The notes beneath the pieces are model-generated. The model did no database searches. It worked only from the letters and a program-made list of their open reading frames with translations, and was not told where the DNA came from. Source: Tachypleus tridentatus (taxonomy: Eukaryota; Arthropoda; Merostomata; Xiphosura; Limulidae). Taken from it: 64,000 nt of DNA. Where the stretch lies: positions 162,853,310 to 162,917,309 of the forward strand of contig NC_134837.1 in assembly GCF_004210375.1 (NCBI RefSeq), read 5' to 3'. Position 1 is the first letter of the stretch; each line of letters opens with the position of its first letter. Made by a program: the position numbers and the translations under genes. This document shows, in pieces, positions 46,464 to 58,737 of this stretch.

Positions 46464-48256
46464 TAGTTGTTAAGAGAATTTGAAGTTGCAGAGAGATTCT
46501 GTTGTAATTACAAATGTTGTTTGGTTTTGTACCTTTAGATTACTGATTATGGAATTACCAGAGTTTCGAAACGTGTAACAAATGCTTCCTGTTAACACAT
46601 CCCTGTTTCGCTTTATATTTAACTCGTATAGTTTATAAGACCTTTCTAATAAAACAATTTAATCTAATACAGCGCAGTCTACGTAATAACTTAGAAGCCA
46701 TTTATAAACAAATCTAATAATTAGTTATTCAACTTCAAGTCTTTAAGAGTTTTTTATCTTTGGTTTTGAGTTGGTTAGCACGAATTTTATAAAGGTTTTT
46801 TTTTAATGTCAAATAAATTGTTAAGATGTACTGGCACAAAACTCCGAAAATGTTATCTTTAGCAATAAATTTTATTCGTCAAAGTACGAAAAGCAAAATC
46901 ATACAAAACATCTCTAAATCGGAGCTTAAAGGAAATACGGGGAATTAAAATATACGGCAACAAATATTTATGTATTTCTAAACTATGACAAGATTATTAT
47001 TATGAAATATATTACGTTAATAAAACATAAGTGATTGAAAACCTATACTGGTTGGACAAATTATAAATAATTAGGCGAATATTGCATAACTGTAGCCTCT
47101 TAAAATGCACTCACAGTATATATGAAATTCATATACATTTTGAATATAATAATTAAAACCATTAAGTTACACTATGTAACACAAATTTTGTTCCTGGATA
47201 GTATGTGTTATTTCTTAATTGCTAATGTTGTAAAAGTACAGAAAATGGCCATTATTCCCTTCAAATGCTTTTGTGACCTTTTTAACCTATTTTCTATGTA
47301 AAAACGGGCAAATTTTCACATTTTCATTTACATAAGGTCTGAATAAAACAACATATGAATCAAGATTTAGATGTATTTATACTAAAGTTATACAAAAATG
47401 AACAAAAATGTTTAGAAGTGAGTAGTTTTTCGAGATTTGCGACTGCAATGTAAATCACTTTCACGTATCACTCCCCGAATATAGTCTCCCATCTTGTTTT
47501 CGTTATACGCTTCCAGGTCACAAAAGCAAAGTTTGAAGAGAAAAATAGGTCTTTTCCATTTACTAGCTTAGTTAAACTTAAGCATACAATGTAATGCAAA
47601 TATATTTTCATCTTAATAAGCTTAATAAAAATATTATTAAAGTGGATTAATATTTATTATAAGTAATGTAATTAGTTATATGTGAGAGATATATTTACAT
47701 ATGATATATTTAGTTGGTATTAGAGTATAAATTTTAACTTCACATTTTATACACTCTAAGAATTTTTATATACAAGATCTAATTAACGTATTGATAAAAC
47801 ACCACAAAACAGATATTTATATTCAAAAAGCGAAGTTGTGAAAAACCAAAATATGTACATAAATTAATTCCATAATATAACTGTTTTATATCAGTAAAAT
47901 TATTTCACGATTATTTACATCATATAGTTTTATGAAGCTTTCAAAAATTAAAATATTTTAAAATTTTAAATCCTAACCATTCGTTATTTTAAAACATTTA
48001 TTTTAAAGCCAAACATAATTATGTCTTAACATAGTATCTGTTAATGTTTTCATTAAGAAACAGTTATAGGTAAACAAGCTTTTAAAAATTTAACCCAAAT
48101 TATCTACAGTAATTGAATTAGGTTATTAAGATTTAAATAATTATATATTACTAAAATTAAGTAACAAACGCTTTTCATATATATATATAATGGAATTTTT
48201 AGGAAGTTGGCATGTGTGTATTTTATAGTGTTAATTCTTTTTGAAACAGTAAATAT
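46464..48256. other. AT-rich stretch, nothing recognised
   Basis: No frames, repeats or sites that I can support. Part of it may be 3' UTR of the minus-strand GPCR; a possible minus-strand AATAAA sits near 47997. Confidence 0.4.
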
Positions 48257-48267
48257 AGCTTTTAATT

Positions 48268-48389
48268 GCCCCCCGCTAGTACAGCGGTATGTATCCGGAT
48301 TTACAACGCTACAATCAGGGATTCGATTCCCCTTGGGGGGGTGGGCTGAGCAGATAGCCCGATGTGACTTTGCTATAAGAAAAACACAC
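48268..48389 (+). repeat. SINE family C
   Basis: Head gccccccgctagtacagcgg and tail ctttgctataagaaaaacac. 11-bp direct repeat (agcttttaatt / agctcttaatt, one mismatch) at 48257 and 48390. A G run expands the head's end. Confidence 0.9.
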
Positions 48390-48904
48390 AGCTCTTAATT
48401 TCTTTAGGTCTTTTTATAAAGATTATGATAGAAAACTATAGATTTATAAAACAGTTCCTCATACTGTAGTATCTGAGACAATACTTTTATGAAGTAGAAA
48501 AATCCTTAGATTTTATAATAAAATTTTGCACACAATTAAAAACTTATCTACATTTTTGTGGATAACGAAGACGCATAAATTGTTACTTTTGAAACATTGT
48601 ATAACGATAATAATTGGTAACTACTAGAAATAATATGTCAGTAACAACAAATATTTTTCAAATATATACATTACACACTTTGAGATTCTTAAAGATTTCA
48701 ATATTAATAAATTTTTTATGACTTTCACACAACAAACACACCGTAAACACTTTTCATGCAACTAGCGTGTGTTACAAAAATATTTTCCTGGGTACCTCTA
48801 AAGTTGGGATTTCACAAATTCTGCATTTTCTGTTTAGTTACTCTCAGGTAACTATTTCTTCTAGTTTGCATACTTGCATGACATATAAACTGACTCAATA
48901 AATT

Positions 48905-49181
48905 TCAAACAGCATTTTCATCTTTACCAATCTTTCCAGAATTAACTTGGTTTGGAAAAACAAACACTTCTGAAACTACAGTCTTAGAAGCTCCTCCAAA
49001 AGTTGAATTTTGTGATCGGGTTAAACTTGATCCTGTTGATAGAGAACGAAGATAACCTTTTGGACATAAGAATCGGAAATAAGCCTGGCGATAGTGGCGG
49101 TTCATCATAGCATATATAAATGGATTAATACATGATGACATCCATGCCAGGATTGACGCCAAGACATGAATAGTAGGATAT
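48905..49181 (-). CDS. GPCR coding exon 4 (TM7 and C-tail, stop)
   Basis: Acceptor aatatttcag. It codes YPTIHVLASILAW, then CINPFIYAMMNRHYRQAY and a Ser/Thr-rich cytoplasmic tail ending GKDENAV and TGA. The palmitoylation-type Cys in FRFLCPKG follows helix 8. Confidence 0.93.
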
Positions 49182-52100
49182 CTGAAATATTTATTATAAT
49201 TATTTGTTACAAGTTGTTTTTTTTTAGTTAAAATCGGTTGTTTGTATATTTAGCTAAGTCACTTAAAATTAATGACAGAAAATATTTGCATTTTTGTCGT
49301 TTACAGGTCTTTGGACTAATTCCTAAGCAATTAATCATGGATATTTCATGTTATTGTAAACTTATTTTTCAACAAATATTGAAATATTACTTCACAAGCA
49401 TGGTTGAAATACGTATCACAATTTTCTATAAAATTCTCACATTGTAACGCCTCACGTGGCTAAAAGAACAAGCATTTTTGCAACGAGTCAAACCCGTGAA
49501 CCACAGTTGGGAGTCGAGCTCCCTAGCCGTTAAGTCATGTCAAACTATCGAAGAATTAAGGCAACTAAACAACTGCTGTATAAAAAGAGCAACGTAAACA
49601 CTTTTTTGTATATATAAAATGTGAATTAACCCACTAATATATGAGAAATAAAACAATATGTTAAAGTATGAAATAAACACAAATTATCTTTCTTTGCTGA
49701 AAAACTTATTATAGTTTAATAATACTTTACCAAAAGAAAAGAGGTGTTGTCGAAAATAAATAAAAAGTGTCATATATTGTAAGTTGCAAGACATGAACAT
49801 GTTAATATAAAACATTATGGAGTTGTTTTAATTGGTTATCTTCACTTTTCATAAAAAAACAAATTATTTTAACCAATAATAAAAAACAAAAAATCTAGCA
49901 TTTTAGAATGGGTAGTTGGATATTTTCAAACAAGTATGGTTTGAATTATACCATTGAATTTATGATAGATTAACTGTTAATAAATTGACTTAAATCTGAT
50001 AAACAGTCTCACATGAATGTTTATAAACATTTGAGAAAAAGGTGTCAATTTAAGTAATTTTATTTATATTCTTTTTCAACTTCCTAATAGTGACAATATT
50101 CAGTAAAAACGTTTTTGAACAGTGTTACTTTATGGCGATGATGGTTCCTTTTGAACTGTAGGGGAGAAACGGTAACATATGCAGACATAATAAATATAAA
50201 GATGTTTTCGTCTTATATTTTATTGTTTATTTAACTATCTCTACTTTTTTAGCACACTGATTTAATTTTCTTATGTCAATATGGATAAACAACGACAAGA
50301 AATAGAAATATTAACATAATTTAGTTTGCAACATTTAATGTATTCATAATATAGAATATCATCACATTTGCCTCATACCTGACTCTGTTGTCAAAAACAT
50401 TGACAAGCATTAGAGGAAGGAAGCACAGAATAAAAGAACAGAAGATGATCAACATCATACGAGTAAGACGAATTTCATCATTTCGTTGAGTATTTTGTCT
50501 CTTAAGAGTTGATGAAGATGCTGGACTCATTGGACTGTGACCCTCAATATTCTGTCGACTTTGACGTACCTAATATTAAAATGTTATTCCTTTTTTACTA
50601 TTCTGTAATTTATATACAAGAAGTGATCAAAGTCCAAATTAATAATCTATAAAATAAAATTCCGATATAAATTAAAACTGACTATCAAAGGTTACAACTG
50701 TTAAAATAAACATAGCGTCGTTGAGAGGCAACATGAAGCAATTGTTTCAGTATTTATCTTTCAACTGATTTTGTTTACAAATGCCCCGTCATTTCATATC
50801 TAAATACTCTTGAACCCAATTAACAGTTGAAACCTTAAGAAAAATTTGTTCAATAATTTCTATAAGTAATAAAGCAGTCTCATTATCACCACACCAAGCC
50901 ATAATAATATTTTATTCGCTGTACTTTCGTGCCATAAATGATCGAATGAAAAGTATAACACCTAAACCATACGATACAATAAACCATTATACTGATATTT
51001 TAGTTTACCACTTGTAACTCGTCTCAATTCGGCATTAAAGTAATTTGTTCTAGTTACAGAAAACACAGTGCAGACGTTAATGGACTTGTGTGTGTGAAAG
51101 TATGTGAGCGACTGAAAGAAATATTATATTTATGGCTGAATCATATTTACTAATACTACTGCTTATAAAAACATCCAATATCTTTAATCACCTTATAAAA
51201 GATACAAGAGTAGGAAACAATGATCACGATACACGGAACCAGGAAACCCAGAATGAACAAAAACTTCTTGGGAGAGCCACCGTTTCGTCTCAAAATGGTG
51301 CAGGAAAACGTCTTACTGTCTAAACCAAATTCTCCCCACGAGCGCGCCAATGTTGGCATCAGCATGGAAAAGCTGAACATCCACGAAAAGGCAATCATCA
51401 AAGCCACATAGCGTTTCTTGTATATTTTATCGTACAGGTTATAATGGTTGATTAGGATAAACCTTAAGAGTGAAAAACGAAATTCAGAATGAATTATAAT
51501 TGGTTGAAAATATTATTTGTAATAACTAAAGTTTTATAAGAAAGACCAAGAGCCATAAATCTTTAAAATTTCATATTGTATATCTCAGCAATTAGCACAA
51601 TAACACAAATTTGTTGATCATAGAATAAACTATAAATCATTAAAGAAAATCACATGAAAGTACATTAAGAATTCAAATATTTATAATCATCACAACCAGA
51701 CATATTAGTGTAATACAAAATCATACAGCAAGTAGTTGTTTTAAAATTAAATGTTCAAGCGGTTTATTTAACTTATACACTACTTTTCGGTTACGTTAAA
51801 TAAATCTTTTGCTTTTTATCTTTTCATAACTGTTACACAAATTACTGGAACCTCTTCAAAGTTAAAAACTGTCAGGTGCTATTATTCTAGGGCCCGGCAC
51901 GGCCAGGTAGTTAAAGCACTCGACTTGTAATCCGAGAGTCGCGGGTTTGAATCCCCGTCACACCAAACATGCTCACTCTTTCAGTTGTGGGGACTTTATA
52001 ATATGGCGGTCAATCCTACTATTCATTGGTAAAAAAATAGCCCAAGAGTTGGCGGTGGATGGTGATGACTATCTGCTTTCCCTCTAGTCTCGCCCCCCGC

Positions 52101-53371
52101 TAGTACAGCGGTATGTCTCCAAAGTTACAACGCTAAAATCAGGGATTCGATTCCCCTCGGTGGGCTGAGCAGATAGCCCTTTGTGGCTTTGCTATAAGAA
52201 AAAATACACCCTCTAATCTTACACTGCTAAATTAGGAACGGCTAGCACAGATAGCCCTCGTGTAGCTTTGCGCGAAATTCAAACAATTATACTACACAAC
52301 AGCTTTCATATGATTTGTAATTTTGTTTGAAAAAAACATTTACTCATTTTTTATATCGCATTTAAACAACAACAACGGCCTATTAACAATGTGCATTGTA
52401 GTTTCAGATGTATTTTAATCACCACAGTCAATATACAAGAAGTTTAGTCTTGCTTATGTTGTTATATTTTGGATTAACTAGGTTTGTTTTAAATTTCACG
52501 CAAAACTACTCTAGAGTTATCTGCGTTAACCGTTCTTAATTTAACAGATAGAACTAAATGGAAGGAAGCAAGTCAACCATCCACCGCCAACTCTTGGGCT
52601 ACCCTTTTAATAACAAATAGTGGGATTGACTCTCCCATTATAACGCCGCACTGCTGAGAGGGCGAGCATATTCGGTGACAGGGATTCGAATCCGTGTTCT
52701 ACAAATTGTGGGTCAAACGCCCTAACCACCTGGTCATGCTAGACCCTTTTCGGATTTGCCTTTGTCCTAGACTGATGAGAATTGGCATTTCTCGAAACAA
52801 TGTAACTCATTGACAGAAAAATTGTGAGTTGAAAGACAGATTTTGAGTCTTATTTATTCTCATATGTTTGTCTCGTGAAAAAAAAAATGTTTTAAAATGA
52901 TTAATTTTGTTAATGTTATAATGTGCTAAAAATTAAAACAGAAGTTATGACACTTTCTAGTGTTAATTGGGTACAAAAGGTAATTAAATTCAACCTGCCT
53001 GTTGATTGTTATAAGCGTCATTGACAAGAGAGAAGTTCCAACGTTTCCGTAGAAGAAAAACGGAAATAAAGAACACATTGTTTCTCCTAATATCCAAGCC
53101 TGGTGAATATACCGTGATGCCGTTAGGGGTAAGTTAATGGCACAGAAAAGGAAATCGGCTGTACAAAGACTGATTACAAACGCTGTGGTGGCGTTTCTTA
53201 ATTTTACGCTCCGACAGAGGGCGATGATAGTCAAAAAGTTGCCGAGCAAGCCAGTGATGATGAATATAATAGAACAAACAGCGGCAAACACCGTGACGCC
53301 ACGAGGATACTTTAGTATATCTTCAATACTTTCAGTCTTGTTACTGTCCTCCATCACTTTTCAAACTTCAC
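48905..53371 (-). CDS. Rhodopsin-class GPCR, moody/Tre1-like, four coding exons, 364 aa
   Basis: Minus-strand exons 53354-52999, 51462-51192, 50569-50379 and 49181-48905 join to 1095 nt, 364 codons plus stop. Seven membrane segments are visible: TM1 about 20-44 (GLLGNF), TM2 57-78 (LCTADFLF), TM3 94-117, TM4 136-158 (SWMFSF), TM5 186-209, TM6 245-268 (FILCFLPLMLVNVF), TM7 275-299 (NPFIY at 292-296). C94 and C172 can form the usual ECL1/ECL2 disulfide. The DRY box is replaced by NRF (118-120), close to the NRY of the insect moody/Tre1 group as I recall it, and the sequence overall resembles that group. In flies these receptors act in glial barrier formation and germ-cell migration; the role here is inferred. 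The 5' UTR is spliced: an acceptor (ctaatttttag) lies 17 nt upstream of the ATG. Moody versus Tre1 orthology cannot be settled without a tree. Confidence 0.92.
49446..49541 (-). repeat. Family A SINE, head region only, degenerate
   Basis: 'aacgcctcacgtggctaaaa' to 'gagtcgagctccctagccgt' is a decayed reverse head. Lies in the last GPCR intron. Confidence 0.65.
50379..50569 (-). CDS. GPCR coding exon 3 (ICL3 and TM6)
   Basis: Acceptor aatattag, donor AG|gtatga. It codes a polar, Ser-rich ICL3 (SPMSPASSSTLKRQN), then TRMMLIIFCSFILCFLP of TM6 and VNVFDNRV. Confidence 0.92.
51192..51462 (-). CDS. GPCR coding exon 2 (ICL2 to TM5)
   Basis: Acceptor ctcttaag, donor AAG|gtgatt. It codes FILINHYNLYDKIYKKRYVA, then TM4, ECL2 with FSC (Cys172) and TM5 (LGFLVPCIVIIVSY). 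It starts with one base completing Arg of NRF and ends in phase 0. Confidence 0.92.
51891..52285 (+). repeat. SINE family A interrupted by a family C SINE
   Basis: Head ggcccggcacggccaggtag through 'ttccctctagtct', then resumes 'cctctaatcttacactgc' to the normal tail. Lies in the GC-donor intron of the GPCR. Confidence 0.92.
52091..52210 (+). repeat. SINE family C nested in the family A copy
   Basis: Flanked by cctctagtct and cctctaatct (10 bp, one mismatch), a target duplication made from the family A body. Confidence 0.92.
52481..52745 (-). repeat. SINE family A, diverged
   Basis: Reverse copy with complete tail, body and head ('ctaaccacctggtcatgc'). Confidence 0.88.
52999..53371 (-). CDS. 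GPCR coding exon 1 (N-terminus to TM3)
   Basis: ATG at 53354-53352 (MEDSNKTESIEDILKYPRG...), preceded by 17 nt of UTR and an AG acceptor at 53373-53372. NKT at residues 5-7 is a possible N-glycosylation site. The exon ends ATC AAC AG before gcaggt. Only this GC donor keeps the frame into exon 2; the nearby gt 4 bases downstream would lead to a stop within a few codons. Confidence 0.9.
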
Positions 53372-55044
53372 CTAAAAATTAGCAAGATTAACATTTCAAA
53401 TCTTTAACGGTTTTTTTTAACAGTTGAAAAGGAGAAAAAAAGTCAAAGCAGAAAGTGAGTATCATTGTAATTTGGAGTTATTTTCAGTTATATATCAACT
53501 TTAATACCAGAAAGAAGTTGATCTGTTGCATTGTAAAATTTAAATATTTGAGTTGTTATAACTTAATCAAATTATCTGCATATTCAATAAATAATCAAGT
53601 TTGTCATTATTTATTTTTCAGTATTTTTGAGAATCGTCTTTCAATCAAATTCAGAAATCAGTCCAATATACATACATTACACTAAAAAAAAACTCCAATC
53701 ATCGAATTTAATTCGAGTTGTGCATAACCAGTTCTTTACTCCCAGTAGCCCAGCCAGAATAGCAACTTTCAACCCAATATAATATTCAAGTGTATTGATA
53801 TCTACAACAAAGAAACAAATACCCACCAAACGCAGGTTCTGGAAATGTTATGCAGATTAGGAAAGAAACCCAAATGAAAAATTGTATCTTTATTCGAAAT
53901 GGAATGTATCAATGTGTGATTTTAGATCACTGGCTGGTTTCCATATTGGTCTATGAATACAACTAACTGCTGAAGAAATGTTTCCGAAAAAAGGTCAAGG
54001 TAAAATAAAAAGGAAAAAGATCGAGGATATTTTTTCCCTCACGACTAGGACTTAAAACACAAATAATGGAATACCACATTTTGAAGCCAGACAAGAGTCC
54101 AAGTGCCCAATATTTTAGGTTACCTACGCCAACACTCATTTTAAACAAAAATATAAAAGGGAGAAAACTCAAAATTCATACGAACTTGTACAAGTCCCTA
54201 TATCCTTCCTGACGTAAGTATAATCTCACTCCAGAGATCACACATAGACACGAGAACGTGTAGTTTTAAGCTTCTATGCAATAGCCGTTATAGTACATGG
54301 GCTTTATCTAAACAAGAGGTTTAGTGCAAGTTTACGACCTTTGTACACCTGACTTGTAGGGAAGACGCTAACTACTTGCATGCCGTGAACGAAAATTTAT
54401 AACAGTAACCTGAATACATCTGAATAGATATATATTCTACACTAGTGAGGAAGGGGTAAATTGTGACAGCATTAATATGACCAATACAGCAACCACAAAA
54501 AGTTCATCATCACACGTTGAAAGTGCTACACAGTGTGAAATCCTTCATCACATGACATGAAACTGCTCTAGATAAATTTTAACACATGGTTATGGTTTCG
54601 TGATGTCACTTTTGTACTTGGTCCTTCTACAGTTGACAGATGACCAGCAGAGTTTCATATGCAAAATTTCTTTCATTCATTCTCAGAATTCATCTTTGGT
54701 ACAACTAATACGTCAGTGCATGTGTAAGGAAATACTATAATATAATAATCAGATCCTAAAGCACAAACAAGAAAAGTCGATTTCACTTCCACAGTTGTCC
54801 TACTCTATTCCATGATGCAAGATCCAGATCTTATATTCCCTCGTTTATAACGGAAACAGAAGATTCTACAGTCTAAACCACATTGGAACAATGGAGAACT
54901 AAAATTCTGTCCTTTGAAATGAAAATATTTTAGCTTAATGTGACGTTTGAAAACCATGCGGACTTAAAACGGTGTGGATAAATTCCTTTTGTTATTTTCT
55001 TTAACTTCTATCACGGTGAGAAGCACGAAACAATAAGATGAAAT

Positions 55045-55264
55045 CGAAGTGGTAACGAAACTCAATATCTCTACTGGTGAAACATATGTATCTCTACTGG
55101 TGAGTGTTCACATTTCGTGGTAACGAAACATATGTATCTTTACTGGTGAAACATTTGTATCTCTATTGGTGAGTGTTTACATTTCATGGTAACGGGTGAA
55201 GCGAAGTGGTAACGAAAAATATGTGTCTCTACTGGTGAGTGTTTACATTTCGTGGTAACGGGTA
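55045..55264. repeat. Degenerate tandem array
   Basis: Repeated blocks 'gtggtaacgaaa', 'catatgtatctctactggtg' and 'agtgttcacatttcgtggta' occur three or more times, with units of varying length. Confidence 0.8.
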
Positions 55265-57009
55265 ATTCATAATTTATAGTAAAACATATCTCAAGACAAA
55301 CTTGATTGGTTTATATGAGATAAACACAAACTTACTGCTGCTCAGACCACTTCATACTGACATATTAACTCCTCCCACTTTAGTTATCGCCTCCAAAAAA
55401 AATTATAACAAGTGATAATGCTGTTGAACAAATAGAAACGGGTGGGAATAACAGCTCAATAGATTAATTCATTCCAAAATTATCGATAAGAACTACATCA
55501 GTGGTAAACACTGTTATAACATGGTTATGAGAATGAATCTCTAATATTTTGTACATATCTTTCACTATGGTATTAAACAATACGTACTAACAAATATGCT
55601 CGTGCCAGACACAGTTTTTATTTAGTTGACTTACTGAATGGTGAAACGATGAGAGTGTATTATTCGCCATGCACGTTTGTTGAGTATGGGTAAGGTAGAC
55701 AATAAGACAGTCGCATGAAATGAAAAACATATGACGTAGCCTGTGAATTGTTCATTCCAAATACATGACGATACGCATTGAACTAAAAGCGATTTCGAGA
55801 TTGCTTCAGCTTCAAGTAGTAAAGAATTAAACGGCTGCCAATCTTTAACTGTTCGTCTGATTGTTTATTCATATAAGCTCCGGAAAAGTTCATTGTTTAT
55901 TCAAAAGTTCATTGCAGTTCCTTTCCCAAATTCCGTAAAAATTAGTTCAATCAGTTTCTCACGATATTTTGCGACGTCAAGACACCAGACAGACGGAAAA
56001 CCCTTGGTGCGTATATATTAAAGAACTTTTCTATATTCACATAATATATTGACAAAATAGATCTAATTGTATTAATAAAGAATGCTGAACGTATAAAAAA
56101 ATGTCAGTTGAAAGTACCATTATACGTTTCTTACAAGAGGTCAGAGCCAGGCATGCAGGATTTGGGTGACAGGTATTACGTCATTTATTGTAAATGTTTC
56201 AAAAGAAGATGGCGAACACGTCCGTGGCAGATTATAACTTTCATAACCTCTACTATACGAGAACTAAGTGTAATCTATAATGAATAATAATAATCTCGAT
56301 CACGCGAGATTCAATTGGAAGTCTTGTAATGTTAACAGTAAGCTCGTGACGTATATTTTAAAGAAGTTATCATTACTGAACAGATACACTAAATAACCAC
56401 TTGCATGAACCCAATAAACTGATCCAATAATAATAATTTGCTGTAGTGAGACATAAGGCTATACGTATAAGTAAGTTCATACAAAGAATGCACAATATAA
56501 TTGTCATATATATACAGTGGTCACTCAGTAAATCTCCTCTACTGGTTAATTAACCGTTTTACCTTGACCACACATTGTTCTTATCGTACGAAACCTACTA
56601 CTGCAGTTAACTTCTTTGCCATAAAAACTGAAATTAGTCTATAGTTTCTCATTACAACATCGTCCAATAAGGTTAACCTAAATCATCCAGTTAGCAGGAG
56701 CAGGGGATATCATTTTACCAAAACCACAAGACCAGCAATTGTAATTCGGTCCATAAGCAAAACTAACATAATTGGTCAATCATAATCTATTATCACGTTA
56801 TTTTAAAGAAAACTTTCCTAAAAATACATAAAAAATTAAATATATATATATACTTCAATAAAGCTTATATCAACGCATCTTATCAATATTTAACAAATCA
56901 TATTAAAATAGCAACAAGCATAATTAAATATAAATGCTAGAGGTATCTCACAGTGTATAAAATTTTTAATTAAAAAAAACAGCTAAAATTAGATAGAAAA
57001 AATGTATCG

Positions 57010-57065
57010 TTTAAAAACGTTTCGTCAATGTTAACACGACATCATCAGATGATGTCGTTTTTAAA
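57010..57065 (-). ncRNA. Hammerhead-ribozyme-like motif (probably relict)
   Basis: Minus strand: TTTAAAAACG, then CTGATGA, an 18-nt spacer, GAAAC and GTTTTTAAA, so the two conserved hammerhead boxes lie between arms that pair for about 10 bp. Against function: no proper cleavage-site triplet, a weak helix II, and a competing perfect hairpin (arms acgacatcat / atgatgtcgt). Such motifs are known in Penelope-like retroelements, but no such element is visible next to it. Confidence 0.25.
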
Positions 57066-57101
57066 TCATGAATTTTCTCTGTCTTATTTTAACTGCTTTG
57101 G

Positions 57102-57380
57102 CGTCTCGGCATAGCCAAGCGTGTTAAGGCGTGCGACTCGTTATCTGAGGGTCGCGGGTTCGCATCCCCGTCGCGCCAAACATGCTCGCCCTTTTAGCCG
57201 TGGAGGCGTTATAATGTGACGGTCAATCCCACTATTCGTTGGTAAAAGAGTAGCCCAAGAGTTGGCGGTGGGTGGTGATGACTAGTTGCCTTATCTTAGT
57301 CTTACACTACTAAGTTAGGGACGGCTAGCACAGATAACCCTCGAGTAGCTTTGTGCGAAATTCAAAAACAAACAAAACAA
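57102..57380 (+). repeat. SINE family A, B-box variant, full length
   Basis: Head atagccaagcgtgttaaggc, B box ggttcgcatcc. Perfect 11-bp target duplication aactgctttgg at 57091 and 57381. Confidence 0.93.
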
Positions 57381-58068
57381 AACTGCTTTGGTTTCATTTT
57401 AAGCAAACATAACTTTAACCAAAACGAGGATACTGGTGTCAATGAAAATCTGTTAATTAATAAATATTATTCTTATCTTCATCTATTTGTCTTTAATTTT
57501 TATTTTATTATAAATGTAGAATGTTTTATTTGCTGTCACAAGAACTCAATAGCCACACAAAATGGCACCTTATTTTAAACTTACACGTACAGAGAGAGAA
57601 CAACAGTGATGCAGTTCTGATTAAATTGTAAAGACAATAACATAAGAACAAAGCTTTAAACGGTTAAAAAATACAGGAAGTTACAACTTGTGGCATATAG
57701 AACTTTTATGGCATTTGTGAACCATAAGTTAATTATATTCGACCACCACAATACAAAGAGGTTAATCAAAGCGTTGCATTTTGAATCCAATGTTTTGATC
57801 CACTGGCTGTATGCAATTGTTCTGCATTACAATTAATTAATTTGCCTTTGCCAAGAGCCAGCTAGCACAACCAACAATAGTCGCAAACAAATCATAGGTG
57901 ACGTCATTGAGTTAGTACGTTGTATTGTTGAGAACGTTAACTAAATTAAATATTTTTGTTAATTTTTCACAATCGATTTAAAAAAATGACACGATCTTTA
58001 CAAAGGGATGTCTGTATGAACTTTGATGCAAAATATTCACTTCCAACTGATTATATTGTCATATTGTA

Positions 58069-58165
58069 CCCTGGTGGGACAGCACAACGGTAGAACTATG
58101 GATTTACAACTATAAAATTAGGTGCTCGATTCTCCTCTCCGTGGTCACAGCTGATATCCTAACAG
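58069..58165 (+). repeat. Degenerate family B/C SINE head
   Basis: 'ccctggtgggacagcacaac', 'ggatttacaactataaaat' and 'gtgctcgattctcc' keep the order of the short SINE. Confidence 0.55.
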
Positions 58166-58514
58166 GTCTTATATTAAATTAAAGGAGAATAAAGCAATAT
58201 ATTAACAATGAAAAACTGCTTAAACTAAATAAATCATGTGATGAAATAAAACATTATGAAGTGTTTGTGGTTAGTTCAACACTCAACCAAAGATCACATT
58301 TTTCAGTATTCCTCTAATACTACTGTATCATATGACCTTCGACACAATTTTCGTTTCAAATCACAAGCAAAAACTACACATGTTGTTGTTTTTCCATGCA
58401 TGCCTACTGAAAAGCAAAATATTGGAACTAAGCTAAGCCTTCTTGTCACGTGACATTGTTGGTCCTATCAATTGGTACCTTGTATATGTAATTCCTTTGC
58501 TTTAATTATATTTG

Positions 58515-58737
58515 ATTGTTTGTTTTTTGAATTTCGCGCAAAGCTACACTAGGGCTATCTGTGTTATCCGTCCCTAATTTAGAAGTGTAAGACTAGAAGG
58601 GAGGCAGCTAGTCATCACCACCAGCGCTAACTCTTGAGCTATTCTTTTACCAACGAATAGTCGGATTGATCGACACTTTATAATACCCTCACAGCTGAAA
58701 GGGCGAGCATGTTTGGTGTGACAAGGATATTTGAAAC
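58515..58737 (-). repeat. SINE family A, 5' truncated
   Basis: Reverse tail and body; ends near 'catgtttggtgtgacaagga', inside the head. Confidence 0.88.

Larger units (their letters stand above)
53372..57090. other. Region upstream of the GPCR, no coding gene recognised
   Basis: The GPCR's non-coding first exon and promoter should lie somewhere at or beyond here, because coding exon 1 starts at a splice acceptor; I cannot place them. The only clear structures are the tandem array near 55.1 kb and the hairpin near 57.0 kb. Confidence 0.4.

Noticed and set aside
51132..51411. Plus-strand ORFs
   Set aside because: Antisense shadows of GPCR exon 2.
53137..53382. Plus-strand 81-codon ORF
   Set aside because: Antisense shadow of GPCR exon 1.
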